64,000 nt of DNA from Acinetobacter ursingii DSM 16037 = CIP 107286 (lineage in GTDB: Bacteria > Pseudomonadota > Gammaproteobacteria > Pseudomonadales > Moraxellaceae), in contig NZ_KB849717.1 of NCBI RefSeq assembly GCF_000368825.1, forward strand, positions 235,726 through 299,725. Direction: 5' to 3'. The first letter of the stretch is position 1. Each line of letters starts with the position of its first letter. Below, piece by piece: positions 1 to 9,183 of the stretch. The position numbers and the translations under genes are program-made. The notes beneath the pieces were generated by a model. It was given only the letters and a program-made list of their open reading frames with translations. It ran no database searches and was not told the DNA's origin.

Positions 1-28
1 CCACCTTGAGAGCTATAGGTTTCCCATA

Positions 29-60
29 AAAAAACCCTTTAAGTCATAAAGGGTTTTTTA
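29..60 (-). terminator. Rho-independent terminator after lapA
   Basis: An A-rich/CCCTTT arm pairs with AAAGGG followed by a run of T, around a 7-base loop. Read leftward it lies about 40 bases past the lapA stop and ends in a T-run, so it should end the leftward lapA transcript. The A-run on the other side makes it potentially bidirectional. Confidence 0.8.
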
Positions 61-98
61 TTTCAATATCTTATACTTTTATCTATAAATAAGACAAT

Positions 99-464
99 TT
101 ATAAAGGAGTTCGATTCTGAGTCTCAGGTTGAACTTCCACCACTGTCTTTTCATGCTTGGTATTCGCCGCAACTTGGGCAGCTGCAACCTGTGCCATTTG
201 AATCTGCTCTTTACGCAGATGTTCAATATCCTTTCTCAATCGTTTAATTTCCCAACCTTTTTGAATGACTTTAAAGACTAAAACACCCAGTAAAAGTCCA
301 ATGACAATTCCAAGTGCCAAAGTAATTAAAAGTAATAAGCCCAAACGCATTGCTGGTATTTGTGTGAACAACAAATCCACAGATAACTCCGTACTATTTT
401 GGAGTACCAATGCAAGCGAATAACCAAATAAAACAACGAGTAATGCGATCAAGATAATACGCAT
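99..464 (-). CDS. lapA: LapA-domain inner-membrane protein (DUF1049)
   Basis: Small membrane protein of the LapA (lipopolysaccharide assembly protein A) family, which in enterobacteria works with LapB to control LPS synthesis. Two hydrophobic segments are visible, at about residues 1-22 and 40-65, followed by a basic, coiled-coil-like stretch and a polar tail, the usual LapA layout. I chose the ATG at 464 because a TGAGGTG Shine-Dalgarno lies five bases upstream; the in-frame GTG at 470 overlaps that site. It follows ihfB and rpsA in the same direction, a conserved gammaproteobacterial arrangement. Family assignment is firm; a role in LPS control in this organism is inferred. Confidence 0.85.
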   Translation of the reverse strand: MRIILIALLVVLFGYSLALVLQNSTELSVDLLFTQIPAMRLGLLLLITLALGIVIGLLLGVLVFKVIQKGWEIKRLRKDIEHLRKEQIQMAQVAAAQVAANTKHEKTVVEVQPETQNRTPL

Positions 465-494
465 AAGCACCTCATTTTTATTAATTCTTAATTG

Positions 495-800
495 TTATTT
501 TGCCACAACTTCGTTTACCGCATCACGAAGTGCTTTTCCAGGTTTAAAGTGCGGAACGGCTTTCGCTGCGACTTCAACTGATTTTCCCGTCTTAGGATTA
601 CGTCCTACACGTGGATCACGATGATGCAATGCAAAACTACCAAAACCACGAATTTCAATGCGATTATCTGTTGATAAAGCCTCGATCATTTGATCGATCA
701 TGATCTTTACCGCTTCTTCTACTAAAGGTTCTGCCAAGTGAGGATTCTTTAAAGCAATACGCTCAATTAAGTCAGATTTATTAAGTGCTTCAGTCGTCAT
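495..800 (-). CDS. ihfB: Integration host factor beta subunit
   Basis: Beta subunit of IHF, the nucleoid protein that bends DNA as a heterodimer with IhfA. It acts in recombination, replication and sigma-54 transcription. The 101-residue length is normal. The HU/IHF signature is present: an IEIRGFGSF stretch near residues 48-56 and the Pro-containing DNA-binding arm with GRNPKTG near 66-72, ending in the usual FKPGKALRD motif. It lies between rpsA upstream and lapA downstream, as in many gammaproteobacteria. Confidence 0.95.
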   Translation of the reverse strand: MTTEALNKSDLIERIALKNPHLAEPLVEEAVKIMIDQMIEALSTDNRIEIRGFGSFALHHRDPRVGRNPKTGKSVEVAAKAVPHFKPGKALRDAVNEVVAK

Positions 801-861
801 TGATGACCTCTTTATTTCTTACTGATTTTCAATGACTTTAATAATAACCTGTTTAAATACA

Positions 862-899
862 AAACGGTAGCGCAGTACACTAATACTACGCTACCGTTT
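862..899 (-). terminator. Hairpin between rpsA and ihfB (distal)
   Basis: An 11-base inverted repeat (AAACGGTAGCG / CGCTACCGTTT) around a 16-base loop. It is the second of two hairpins following the rpsA stop. It has no strong T-run, so it may attenuate or stabilise RNA rather than terminate fully. Confidence 0.5.
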
Positions 900-910
900 A
901 CAGTAAATCG

Positions 911-951
911 TATAAAAAGTACGAATTAGTTACACTAACCGTACTTTTATA
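911..951 (-). terminator. Hairpin just after rpsA (proximal)
   Basis: TATAAAAGTACG-type arms pair around a short loop that itself contains GTTA/TAAC. Read leftward from the rpsA stop, the 3' arm ends in CTTTTT. This fits a rho-independent terminator or attenuator for the abundant rpsA message. Confidence 0.6.
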
Positions 952-957
952 TAAGTT

Positions 958-2631
958 TTACTTCATTTGTGCCTTGATCAAGTCACCAATGGTCTTAGGA
1001 CCATTTTCTTGAGAAGTGGTTGCAGTACGAAGATTTGCAACAGCTTCTTTCTCTTCAGCTTCGTCTTTTGCTTTGATAGACAAGTTAATAGAGCGAGACT
1101 TACGGTCAACGTTGATGATTTTCGCTTCAACTTCTTGACCAACTTCTAGGAACTTAGTTGCATCTTCAACGCGATCACGGTTGATTTCTGATGCTTTCAA
1201 AGTTGCTTCAACTTCGTCAGCCAACTTAACAGTTGCGCCTTTCGCGTCAACCGCAGTTACAGTACCTTTAACCAATGCGCCACGTTCATTCGCTGCCAAG
1301 AAGTCATTGAATGGATCGCTGTTCAATTGTTTGATACCAAGGCTGATACGGTTGCCTTCAGCGTCTACAGACAAGATAACCGCTTCAACAGTGTCACCTT
1401 TCTTGTAACGACGGATTGCATCTTCACCTTGTTCGTTCCAAGAGATATCAGACAAGTGAACTAGACCGTCGATACCGCCAGGTAAACCGATAAAAATACC
1501 GAAATCAGTGATTGATTTGATCGTACCAGAAACTTTTTCACCTTTGTCGTGAGCCTTAGCAAACTCTTCCCATGGGTTAGCACGAGTTTGTTTGATACCA
1601 AGAGAGATACGACGACGTTCTTCATCAACTTCAAGAACCATAACATCAACTTCATCACCAATCTGAACAACTTTAGATGGGTGGATGTTTTTGTTGGTGT
1701 GATCCATTTCAGAAACGTGAACAAGACCTTCAACGCCTTCAGCGATTTCAGCGAAACAGCCGTAGTCAGTTAAGTTCGTAACACGAGCTTTAACGATAGA
1801 ACCTTTAGGATAACGGTTCATGATCGCTAACCATGGATCTTCACCAAGTTGTTTAAGACCTAGAGAAACACGGTTACGCTCACGATCAAATTTAAGGACT
1901 TTAACAGTCACTTCTTGACCTACTTCAACCACTTCAGATGGGTGCTTGATACGTTTCCAAGCCATATCTGTAATGTGAAGAAGACCATCGATACCGCCAA
2001 GATCAACGAACGCGCCGTAATCAGTAAGGTTCTTAATTGTACCTGTAACAGTTTGACCTTCTTCAAGCTGAGCAAGAAGTGCTTCACGGTCAGCAGAAGA
2101 TTCAGCTTCCATAACTGCACGACGAGATACCACAACGTTATTACGTTTAGCATCAAGTTTGATCACTTTGAACTCTAACTCTTTACCTTCAAGGTGAGTT
2201 GTGTCACGGATTGGACGAGTATCTACAAGTGAACCTGGTAGGAACGCACGAACTGGACCGATGTCAACAGTGAAACCGCCTTTAACTTTACCAGAAATAA
2301 CACCAGTAACGATTTCGCCATCTTCAAAGATTTTTTCAAGTTTAGTCCAAGTTTCAGCACGTTTTGCTTTTTCACGTGATAAAACAGTTTGACCCATACC
2401 GTTGTCAAGCGCTTCTACAACGACGTCAACAGTATCACCAACTTGAACTTCAAGTTCACGTTGTTCATTTAAAAATTCAGCACGGTCAACAACGCCTTCA
2501 GATTTAAGGCCAGTGTCAACAGTTACCCAGTCACTATCGATGCTAACAACAACACCTTGGATGACTGCACCCTTTTCAACGTTGAGGTTTAATTCACTTT
2601 CTTCAAAGAGGGCTGCAAAAGATTCGGTCAT
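958..2631 (-). CDS. rpsA: 30S ribosomal protein S1
   Basis: Ribosomal protein S1 binds mRNA on the 30S subunit and is needed to start translation of structured or weak-Shine-Dalgarno messages. The 557 residues match the family. Six S1 RNA-binding repeats are visible at about 20-85, 105-170, 190-260, 277-347, 364-434 and 451-520. Repeats 3 to 6 carry the typical DYG/DFG-F and GLxHxS/T-D/E patterns. It sits between cmk (upstream) and ihfB (downstream), the standard cmk-rpsA-ihfB order. Confidence 0.98.
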   Translation of the reverse strand: MTESFAALFEESELNLNVEKGAVIQGVVVSIDSDWVTVDTGLKSEGVVDRAEFLNEQRELEVQVGDTVDVVVEALDNGMGQTVLSREKAKRAETWTKLEKIFEDGEIVTGVISGKVKGGFTVDIGPVRAFLPGSLVDTRPIRDTTHLEGKELEFKVIKLDAKRNNVVVSRRAVMEAESSADREALLAQLEEGQTVTGTIKNLTDYGAFVDLGGIDGLLHITDMAWKRIKHPSEVVEVGQEVTVKVLKFDRERNRVSLGLKQLGEDPWLAIMNRYPKGSIVKARVTNLTDYGCFAEIAEGVEGLVHVSEMDHTNKNIHPSKVVQIGDEVDVMVLEVDEERRRISLGIKQTRANPWEEFAKAHDKGEKVSGTIKSITDFGIFIGLPGGIDGLVHLSDISWNEQGEDAIRRYKKGDTVEAVILSVDAEGNRISLGIKQLNSDPFNDFLAANERGALVKGTVTAVDAKGATVKLADEVEATLKASEINRDRVEDATKFLEVGQEVEAKIINVDRKSRSINLSIKAKDEAEEKEAVANLRTATTSQENGPKTIGDLIKAQMK

Positions 2632-2744
2632 GATATACCTGATAAAGTCAGCGGTCTTGGATCAGACAAGGCCGGTTTAGTTAAGTCTCTACATAGTCCG
2701 TAATAAACTGATCAAGCTATGCTTTAACTGATTTAAAAAATCGG

Positions 2745-3428
2745 TTAGGCTTTTATACGTTGGTCGACGTAATCGGTCATTAACTGAAAAACTTGATCAA
2801 TAGTCAAATTTGAGCTATCAATCTGATAAGCGTCTTCAGCTGGGCGCAAGGGTGCAACTGCTCGTTGCATATCACGCTGATCACGCGACTGTATATTAGC
2901 CAAAATGTCGTTCATTTTAACATCTAGCCCCATCCCCTGCAACTGCTTTACACGACGCTCTGCGCGCGACTCAGCAGATGCGGTCAGATAAATTTTGGCT
3001 TCGGCTTCTGGGAAAATGGAAGTCGCCATATCACGACCATCTGCAACCAGACCTGGGGCCAGAATAAAAGCACGTTGTCGATCAAATAAGGCTTTGCGAA
3101 GTTCAGGAACTGCTGCAACCTGAGATGCAAACTCCCCCACGCGTTCTGTACGAATCGTTTGGGTCACATCCTCACCATCTAAAATAATGGCAGTTCCTTC
3201 ATTTTTTGTTTCAAATTTAATATTAAGATGGGTCGCAACTTCTACACATTCATCTAAACGTATATCTAACGCATCGAGTAAGTTTTTTTGATGTAATGAC
3301 AGCCCCAGCAATCGATATAAAGCACCTGAGTCAAGTAAATGAAAACCATAATGTTGAGCAAGTTTTGCAGCAAGTGTGCCTTTACCAGAACCACTTGGTC
3401 CATCGATTGTAATAATATGAACTGTCAT
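2745..3428 (-). CDS. cmk: Cytidylate kinase
   Basis: Phosphorylates CMP and dCMP to the diphosphates with ATP, for nucleotide salvage and RNA/phospholipid synthesis. The P-loop GPSGSGKGT is at residues 10-18. The CMP-binding motif DGRDMAT lies in the middle, followed by the LID-type RxxxR region with SRDQRD. The 227-residue length is typical. It lies 113 bases upstream of rpsA. Confidence 0.96.
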   Translation of the reverse strand: MTVHIITIDGPSGSGKGTLAAKLAQHYGFHLLDSGALYRLLGLSLHQKNLLDALDIRLDECVEVATHLNIKFETKNEGTAIILDGEDVTQTIRTERVGEFASQVAAVPELRKALFDRQRAFILAPGLVADGRDMATSIFPEAEAKIYLTASAESRAERRVKQLQGMGLDVKMNDILANIQSRDQRDMQRAVAPLRPAEDAYQIDSSNLTIDQVFQLMTDYVDQRIKA

Positions 3429-3438
3429 TAAAATCCCA

Positions 3439-3873
3439 CTAAGCGATCGATTTTGCTAATTTTGAAAAGCCTAGTGTAATCGCTGCTTTAAGTTGTGCAA
3501 GAATTAATTTGCTGACAAATGGAATTTTTGCGGTTAATTCAATGGTATAGGTCACTAAAGTTTTGTTGGGCGAAATTTCCTGAAAATCGATTCGACCAAT
3601 ATGATGTTTTATCAATGGATTATCGATTAATTTGTATTCGATACGCTTGTTTTCTTCCAACAAAGTAATTTCTTCTTTTAACGGCTTAAATGGCCCAAAC
3701 CCCATACGACGTACTGACCCTAAACCATCTGGGCGATCAAGATCTGCGGAGTCCTTAACTCTCACCACTTGAATAGGTGCAAAAGCTTGGTTATAGGTTG
3801 CATGTTTTGAGAGTAGATCAAATACTTGATCTATCGGCGCATTAAATTCTTTTTTTATGGTGATGGCATTCAT
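3439..3873 (-). CDS. SRPBCC-fold (START/polyketide cyclase-like) protein
   Basis: A 144-residue protein with the SRPBCC pattern: an N-terminal strand, a helix beginning '[19 protein letters not shown]', a set of strands ending in an ELTAKIPF segment, and a long C-terminal helix. Such proteins bind hydrophobic ligands or act as cyclase/dehydrase-like enzymes; the substrate here is unknown. The ATG at 3873 is preferred over the GTG at 3876 because GGAGG lies six bases upstream of the ATG. It lies 10 bases upstream of cmk and may be co-transcribed with it. Confidence 0.75.
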   Translation of the reverse strand: MNAITIKKEFNAPIDQVFDLLSKHATYNQAFAPIQVVRVKDSADLDRPDGLGSVRRMGFGPFKPLKEEITLLEENKRIEYKLIDNPLIKHHIGRIDFQEISPNKTLVTYTIELTAKIPFVSKLILAQLKAAITLGFSKLAKSIA

Positions 3874-3988
3874 CACATCCCTCCAGATAGCAATGACAAT
3901 TTATATTGTCAAAATACACTATCGAAACATGCAAAAGGAATCAAGAGATGCTGCGTGAATGTTTTTTGTCAGTTCAGCGAATATGAGG

Positions 3989-4510
3989 TTATTCTGCATC
4001 ACTTTTTAAAGCGTTAAAATTAAGCAGACGCTCGGAACGCTTTTGCTCTCTTCGCTGCTTAAAAAAAAGGCTCAATTGCTCTGAGCATTGTTGTTGCATA
4101 CAACCATGCTCAACGATAAATTTATGATTATAATAACCTGAGTCAAGTAATCGGCGCGCACTGACCAGCGATCCTGCTTTTGGCTCTGTGGTTGCAAATA
4201 CTACGCGATAAATACGCGAATGTATTAATGCGCCCACACACATCGTGCACGGCTCTAAAGTCACATACAAAGTTGCATCAGTGGGTAAGCGATAATTTTG
4301 AATCGATTCACAAGCCATGCGAATCGCACGAATCTCAGCATGTGCTGTAGGATCGTTTAAACAAATCGGTGAATTATAACCTGTACCAATCACACGATTT
4401 TGGCTCACAATCACCGCACCAACAGGTATTTCTCCTTTTGATGCAGCCAATGCAGCTTGCTCAAAAGCAAGCTGCATCCAATACTCATCAGAATAAATCG
4501 GCTCAGACAT
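3989..4510 (-). CDS. tadA: tRNA-specific adenosine deaminase
   Basis: Zinc deaminase that converts A34 to inosine in the tRNA-Arg anticodon. The catalytic HAE motif (H57, E59) and the zinc-binding PCTMC (C88, C91) are both present, in a typical CMP/dCMP-deaminase fold. The 173-residue length is normal. It lies three bases downstream of the hydrolase gene and shares its direction, so ung, the hydrolase and tadA look like one operon. Confidence 0.93.
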   Translation of the reverse strand: MSEPIYSDEYWMQLAFEQAALAASKGEIPVGAVIVSQNRVIGTGYNSPICLNDPTAHAEIRAIRMACESIQNYRLPTDATLYVTLEPCTMCVGALIHSRIYRVVFATTEPKAGSLVSARRLLDSGYYNHKFIVEHGCMQQQCSEQLSLFFKQRREQKRSERLLNFNALKSDAE

Positions 4511-4513
4511 AAG

Positions 4514-5638
4514 CTAGTTGATAACACCATAATGTTTGAGCAATTGATTCCAGCTTTCAATATTGGTGACAGGTGGATGATCACCCAAAATACCTTTTAA
4601 GCTAAAATCTTGAGTATCTTTCCATGCAGGCGATAAATCTTTATCAACCAGACGTGCACGAACACCCTCTACAAAATCAGGATGGCGGATTTTCCAGTCA
4701 GAAATTTGCGCTTCAAGCTTAAACACTTCATCCCAAGCATGTACCTGCTTGCCCCATTGCCACAGAAGCCATGTAATTGCGGCGGTACTTGGAGAACCTT
4801 TCTGCAAATTTTCGCTAGCTTGACGTAACCAGTCACTACGCGCATCATTTAGTCCAATAATCGCCTGATAGTCCTGCTCAAAACTGACGCCACGACAGAC
4901 ACTATGAATGACATCCAGAGAATTTTGTAGCGGCCCTGCTGCCACAGGTCGATGCAAACTATTTAACGTATCATCAATCGCTCTAAAATCACCTGCTGGA
5001 TAATGACTCCAGTCGATATCGATGACTTTTTTCAGCACATTATCACGTTGAGCATCGCAAATATGGGTTGCCCAACCAATACTGTACGCACCAGCAGCCG
5101 TCATGATTGAACCTGTCAGTCCTGTAAATAAACCTATAGGACCACGATCTGCGAGGAAACGACTTGCACCGACATCAGGATACAAACCAATGTTAATTTC
5201 TGGCATTGCCAAACGCGAATATGGCGTCACCAAACGAAATGGTGCAGCCATAAATAAGCCTAAACCACCGCCCATGACATAACCTTCGCCCCACACAATC
5301 ACAGGTTTGGCATAGTTATGAAGTAATAAGTCTAATGCGTATTCCTGCTCAAAAAACTGATTGGCAGTTTCAACTTCATTATTAATCACCAATTGGCGCA
5401 GCTTACGGACGTCTCCCCCCGCACAAAATGCTTTTGGCGTTGTAGAATCTAACCAAATGGCTTTCACCTGATCATCCTTGTGGAAATCTTCAAAGACACG
5501 CAATAGTGCAGTCGCAATCGACTCATCTAAAGCATGCAAAGATTTCGGGCGATTCAGGCGAACAATGCGCCAGCCGTTTTTTGCCTCTTCGACAATAAGA
5601 TCTGGGTGATATCGGGTTACATCGGGAGAATTTGTCAT
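4514..5638 (-). CDS. Enoyl-CoA hydratase/isomerase family protein, 3-hydroxyisobutyryl-CoA hydrolase-like
   Basis: A crotonase-fold enzyme. Size (374 residues) and motifs match 3-hydroxyisobutyryl-CoA hydrolases of valine catabolism: [10 protein letters not shown] near residue 35, the FCAGGDV oxyanion-hole segment near 75, a GGGLGL stretch near 128, and the active-site segment [12 protein letters not shown] chose the ATG at 5638 because it overlaps the ung stop as ATGA, which suggests translational coupling. A TTG 15 bases earlier is a weaker option. The family is clear; the exact CoA substrate is inferred. Confidence 0.82.
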   Translation of the reverse strand: MTNSPDVTRYHPDLIVEEAKNGWRIVRLNRPKSLHALDESIATALLRVFEDFHKDDQVKAIWLDSTTPKAFCAGGDVRKLRQLVINNEVETANQFFEQEYALDLLLHNYAKPVIVWGEGYVMGGGLGLFMAAPFRLVTPYSRLAMPEINIGLYPDVGASRFLADRGPIGLFTGLTGSIMTAAGAYSIGWATHICDAQRDNVLKKVIDIDWSHYPAGDFRAIDDTLNSLHRPVAAGPLQNSLDVIHSVCRGVSFEQDYQAIIGLNDARSDWLRQASENLQKGSPSTAAITWLLWQWGKQVHAWDEVFKLEAQISDWKIRHPDFVEGVRARLVDKDLSPAWKDTQDFSLKGILGDHPPVTNIESWNQLLKHYGVIN

Positions 5639-6348
5639 GCGTCCAACTGCCAATCTATAGGCTCAATGCCATTTTGTTTCAAATAATTATTCGTCTTGGA
5701 AAAGACTTTACAACCAAAAAAACCGCCACGATTTGCTGCCAGTGGCGATGGGTGTGCTGCGGTGAGCACCAGATGTTTGTTTCGATCGATACGTTGTCCT
5801 TTACGTTGTGCATAAGCACCCCATAAAATGAAAACCACATGTTCACGCTGTTCATTTAACACATCGATAACATGATCTGTAAACTCTTCCCAACCACGTT
5901 TCTGATGTGAGGTCGGTTGTCCTGCTTCAACAGTCAGTACGCTGTTGAGAAGCAAAACGCCTTGATTGGCCCATTTGGTCAAATCCCCATGATTTGAAAT
6001 AGGCACACCCAAATCAGTGTGTAATTCATGAAAAATATTGCGTAAAGAAGGTGGTAAGGTGATGCCACGTTGTACAGAAAAACTTAATCCATTGGCCTGA
6101 TTCGGTCCATGATAAGGATCTTGTCCCAAAATAACGACTTTGACCTGATCTAAAGGCGTGGTATTCAGGGCATTAAAAATTTGTTTACTCGGCGGATAAA
6201 CCAGTTTTTGCGCCTGCTTTTCCTGAACCAAGAAATCACGCAAGTTATCCATCAGCGGACTTAGTAAAAAGTCTGCCAGTGAATATTTCCAACTTTGTTC
6301 TAACTGAACCTTACCCAGTTTATCCTGCTGTTGCTCAGTTAATTGCAT
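5635..6348 (-). CDS. ung: Uracil-DNA glycosylase (family 1)
   Basis: Removes uracil from DNA to start base-excision repair. The water-activating motif GQDPYHGP has the catalytic Asp at residue 77, and the late HPSPLA motif near residue 200 is also present. The 237-residue length is normal. Its stop overlaps the start of the downstream hydrolase gene by four bases. Confidence 0.97.
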   Translation of the reverse strand: MQLTEQQQDKLGKVQLEQSWKYSLADFLLSPLMDNLRDFLVQEKQAQKLVYPPSKQIFNALNTTPLDQVKVVILGQDPYHGPNQANGLSFSVQRGITLPPSLRNIFHELHTDLGVPISNHGDLTKWANQGVLLLNSVLTVEAGQPTSHQKRGWEEFTDHVIDVLNEQREHVVFILWGAYAQRKGQRIDRNKHLVLTAAHPSPLAANRGGFFGCKVFSKTNNYLKQNGIEPIDWQLDA

Positions 6349-6395
6349 TATTCCATCCTGAAATCAATCGATTACCTTTTATATTCTTTATTGAC

Positions 6396-6992
6396 CTAGA
6401 TGGTCACTTGTAACTCAACTTTTGGGTTTTGAAATTTAGTGCCTTGTTTTAATTGTTCATACATCTCTGGATCAGACCACTCTAATCTGACTTGCTCTGA
6501 AAATTCAATACTTTCCAGATCCAGTTCACCCATTTGTGTATTTTGAATATCTTCCAAAAAGCTTTGTGCATAGCCTGTATCAGTTTCATGCACAATCACA
6601 GAATAAACCTCAACATCTCCTTCACCATTTTGGGTTTCCGTTGATTTTAAAACTTGCTGTGCCAAATAAAAGAAGATACGGGAAAACTGTTCTGCCGAAG
6701 GTGAAACAGGTAACGCCACCCAACGTGCACTAAATGTTTTACAAGCTTGAATATATTCAGCACTATCATTTTGCCAGAAACAAATCGCATGATCAAAACT
6801 ATCAAATAGTTCTTTGATGACCCCTTTGAGCAAACCAAAGTCGTATACCATTTGCCCATGGTCAAGCTTGGAAGCTTTAAGTATCAACTCAACTTTATAG
6901 CTATGACCGTGAATCGAACGTTTACAACGATCCGATGTACAATTTCGCACAATATGAGCATTTTCAAACTTAAATAACTTTCGGATTAACAT
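6396..6992 (-). CDS. 6-pyruvoyl-tetrahydropterin synthase / QueD family protein
   Basis: Member of the PTPS/QueD family; QueD makes 6-carboxytetrahydropterin in queuosine synthesis. The zinc-binding histidines are visible as H13 and the HGHSY pair H28/H30. C18 and C23 lie in the region of the catalytic Cys, and FDHA follows near residue 66. At 198 residues it is well above the roughly 120 residues of a minimal QueD, with extra sequence in the second half. The family is clear, but whether it serves queuosine or another pterin pathway is not shown. Confidence 0.78.
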   Translation of the reverse strand: MLIRKLFKFENAHIVRNCTSDRCKRSIHGHSYKVELILKASKLDHGQMVYDFGLLKGVIKELFDSFDHAICFWQNDSAEYIQACKTFSARWVALPVSPSAEQFSRIFFYLAQQVLKSTETQNGEGDVEVYSVIVHETDTGYAQSFLEDIQNTQMGELDLESIEFSEQVRLEWSDPEMYEQLKQGTKFQNPKVELQVTI

Positions 6993-7153
6993 GCGCCAAA
7001 TTAAAAATAATGATCAACGGATTCTAATTATAAAGGAAAAAGTTGGAGCTTTACATTAATTTTAACGTTAATAGCAATAGTCAAAAAGTATCAGAACATT
7101 TATTTTTAGGTCAATTTTTCAACACTGATAAACGATCGTACTTTTTAATACTT

Positions 7154-8119
7154 TTAAAAAGGCGCCAAGCTTCTTGAATAGACAAAAACCTGTTTGTCCT
7201 TACGCATCAGGCTACTACTAAACTGACGTTTACGCTCACTCAACAAGACCTCTATATGTGCCTGAAAGTAATTGGATTTAACATCGAGTAAAGACATCAC
7301 CCGTTGTTTATTGTCTGGATCAATATTTTTAAATGCATCTAATGACCAGAGATCATTGACACTATTAAAATATTCCATTTTGGCAGATTTTGCCTTGAGT
7401 TGCTCTTCAATCGCGTGTTGATCCAGTTTTTCATCAATACTTGCCAGAACTAGCGCTGGTGCCGTATTAATATTGATCTTTGTGGATTGTGTAGTGGGTA
7501 AAGCACTAATATAAGGTTTGATCAAATCAAAATTTTTACCCTCAAAACCGCGTACTCTTTTTAATTCTTCAATACTATGAAACTGGGTATTGGGTGCAAG
7601 ATAAGGCGGCTGTAAACCTTGATAATACGAACTTTCCGCCCCCATTGCGCCATTAGGTTGATCATCTGGATCTTGCCAATCAATGACAGCCTGACTTAGT
7701 TCTGCTGGCAACCCAACTCTGACCAATAACTTTTCAAACCATTTTTGAACATTTTCATCAGGTGTTCCATCTGCCTTCACCAAATTATTAAGATTGAATT
7801 TTCCAGATTCATCCTGCAACTCTCCAGAAATATAACCATCTTCCACAGGAAAAGCAGGCATCGGCTTAGCCCATGTTTCCCCTAAATGATCAACTTGCGC
7901 ACTATCTTGAGCATCTTGCACCAAAAGCTCGGAAAAGAAGGCCTCCGCACTTTTGGCATAAAGCAAGGATTGATCTTGTCGGATCAGATAGGCTGTGTTT
8001 TCAGCAGTATTGCTTTGTTTTTTTGCAATCGTTGCGGCCAAAATTGTTGCTAACGCCACCATCACCAGAATTGTAATCAGTGCAATGCCTTGCTGATTCT
8101 TTATGCGGCTTCTCATCAT
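7154..8119 (-). CDS. gspK: Type II secretion minor pseudopilin GspK
   Basis: Large minor pseudopilin that caps the type II secretion pseudopilus with GspI and GspJ. It has an ordinary short leader (about 11 residues) ending QQG before the hydrophobic IALITILVMVALATI helix, then the GspK periplasmic domain with the INTAPALVLASI segment typical of its helix-hairpin-helix-like part. The 321-residue length is normal. The double ATG starts just after the gspJ stop. Unlike its three neighbours it carries no repeat insertion. Confidence 0.92.
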   Translation of the reverse strand: MMRSRIKNQQGIALITILVMVALATILAATIAKKQSNTAENTAYLIRQDQSLLYAKSAEAFFSELLVQDAQDSAQVDHLGETWAKPMPAFPVEDGYISGELQDESGKFNLNNLVKADGTPDENVQKWFEKLLVRVGLPAELSQAVIDWQDPDDQPNGAMGAESSYYQGLQPPYLAPNTQFHSIEELKRVRGFEGKNFDLIKPYISALPTTQSTKININTAPALVLASIDEKLDQHAIEEQLKAKSAKMEYFNSVNDLWSLDAFKNIDPDNKQRVMSLLDVKSNYFQAHIEVLLSERKRQFSSSLMRKDKQVFVYSRSLAPF

Positions 8120-8124
8120 GATGA

Positions 8125-9183
8125 TTAATTCTGTCCAGTCTGATTAGTGGAATTGTGATTGGTATTATTCGTTGAATTATTATTGTTGCTTGATGCATCA
8201 TTTTGTTGCTGCTTTAAAACAATAGCTTTAGTATCCAATAAGCTGTAAATCCATTCATATTCAGTTCCTGCCATGGTGACATTAATTTTTAAACCTGCGG
8301 GCAGAAGTTTTAAATTTTGAGTCTGAGTAAAATCTAAACTTGCATCAGGCCATTGATTTAAAGCCTGAGGATTCAATACATTAATTTGAAACTGTTCCAC
8401 ATTTTTCAATAGGATACTGGATTGAGGCTGTGCACTATTGGGTAAATTCAAATCTGAATATTTTAAGCGATAGACTACTTTCTGCGAAGCATCATAGCGA
8501 TACTCAATCCGCTCATAGGGCGATACCCCCTGCCCTAATGGATCAGTCACACCAGCTTTGCTAAACTGGAGTACGTTATTATTCAGTGATAATGCTGGAC
8601 GCATTTGCCCATTCATATTTGCCGTAAGTGGAATGATCTGTAGAGTATCTCGCAAAATTTGCTGATATGCGTCTTGTAAAATAAAAAGTTGCTCTTCGTG
8701 CTGAGCATTTCGATCTTTAGTCTTGATGAGATAATCAAAAACTTTCCAACCTAATGCAGACAATACTGCAAATATCGCAATCGCGACCAAAAGCTCAACC
8801 AACGTAAATCCTGAGCAGCGATTAGCAAAACATCGTTTTGCCGCTGCGCAAGGTGAGGAGCTATGCTTCGAGTCGCGAGGTTTTAATCGAGCAACGCTCA
8901 ATCTGAGAAGCAACGCTTCGCAAGAAGACTGAGAAGCTGTGCTTTGAGTGCGAAGATGAGCGCAAGACGAGAAGCTTTGCTTCAAGTAGTAAGGTTTTAA
9001 TCGAGCAACGCTCGATCTGAGAAGCAACGCTTCGCAAGAAGACTGAGAAGCTTTACTTCGAGTACGATAATGTGCGCAAGGCACGAAGCCAGAGGTGAAT
9101 TGGCAAGGTTGAAATTGCGTAATTATTTTACGTCTCGAAAAAACGACTTCATTACAAGCTTGATTGTCTTTTTTATTTTTCAT
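8125..9183 (-). CDS. gspJ: Type II secretion minor pseudopilin GspJ with a repeat-expanded leader
   Basis: Minor pseudopilin of the type II secretion tip complex. The prepilin peptidase site is G125|F126 with Glu at +5 (FTLVELLVAIAIF), followed by a GspJ-type domain. The leader is extraordinary: about 125 residues against the usual 6-10, and most of it (residues 34-122) is made of Ser/Cys/Arg-rich repeats with a 38-residue period. An SGF tripeptide occurs both before the repeats (31-33) and at the real cleavage site (124-126). The start overlaps the gspI stop as ATGA. No ATG lies in frame between the repeats and the cleavage site. The C-terminus is Asn/Thr-rich. Confidence 0.88.
   Translation of the reverse strand: MKNKKDNQACNEVVFSRRKIITQFQPCQFTSGFVPCAHYRTRSKASQSSCEALLLRSSVARLKPYYLKQSFSSCAHLRTQSTASQSSCEALLLRLSVARLKPRDSKHSSSPCAAAKRCFANRCSGFTLVELLVAIAIFAVLSALGWKVFDYLIKTKDRNAQHEEQLFILQDAYQQILRDTLQIIPLTANMNGQMRPALSLNNNVLQFSKAGVTDPLGQGVSPYERIEYRYDASQKVVYRLKYSDLNLPNSAQPQSSILLKNVEQFQINVLNPQALNQWPDASLDFTQTQNLKLLPAGLKINVTMAGTEYEWIYSLLDTKAIVLKQQQNDASSNNNNSTNNTNHNSTNQTGQN
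8815..9084 (-). repeat. In-frame palindromic repeat array in the gspJ leader
   Basis: Direct repeats of a 114-base (38-codon) unit: one partial copy, one full copy and one partial copy that runs into a different module near 8815-8850. Each unit is built from short hairpins with three-base loops, such as ATCGAGC-AAC-GCTCGAT, GAAGC-AAC-GCTTC, GAAGC-TTT-GCTTC and GCAAAAC-ATC-GTTTTGC. The array is open in the gspJ frame. Confidence 0.9.

Noticed and set aside
2370..2379. TTTCACGTGA inside rpsA as a possible parS core
   Set aside because: The flanks do not match the full parS palindrome, the bases encode conserved S1 residues, and similar CACGTGA strings occur elsewhere in the window.
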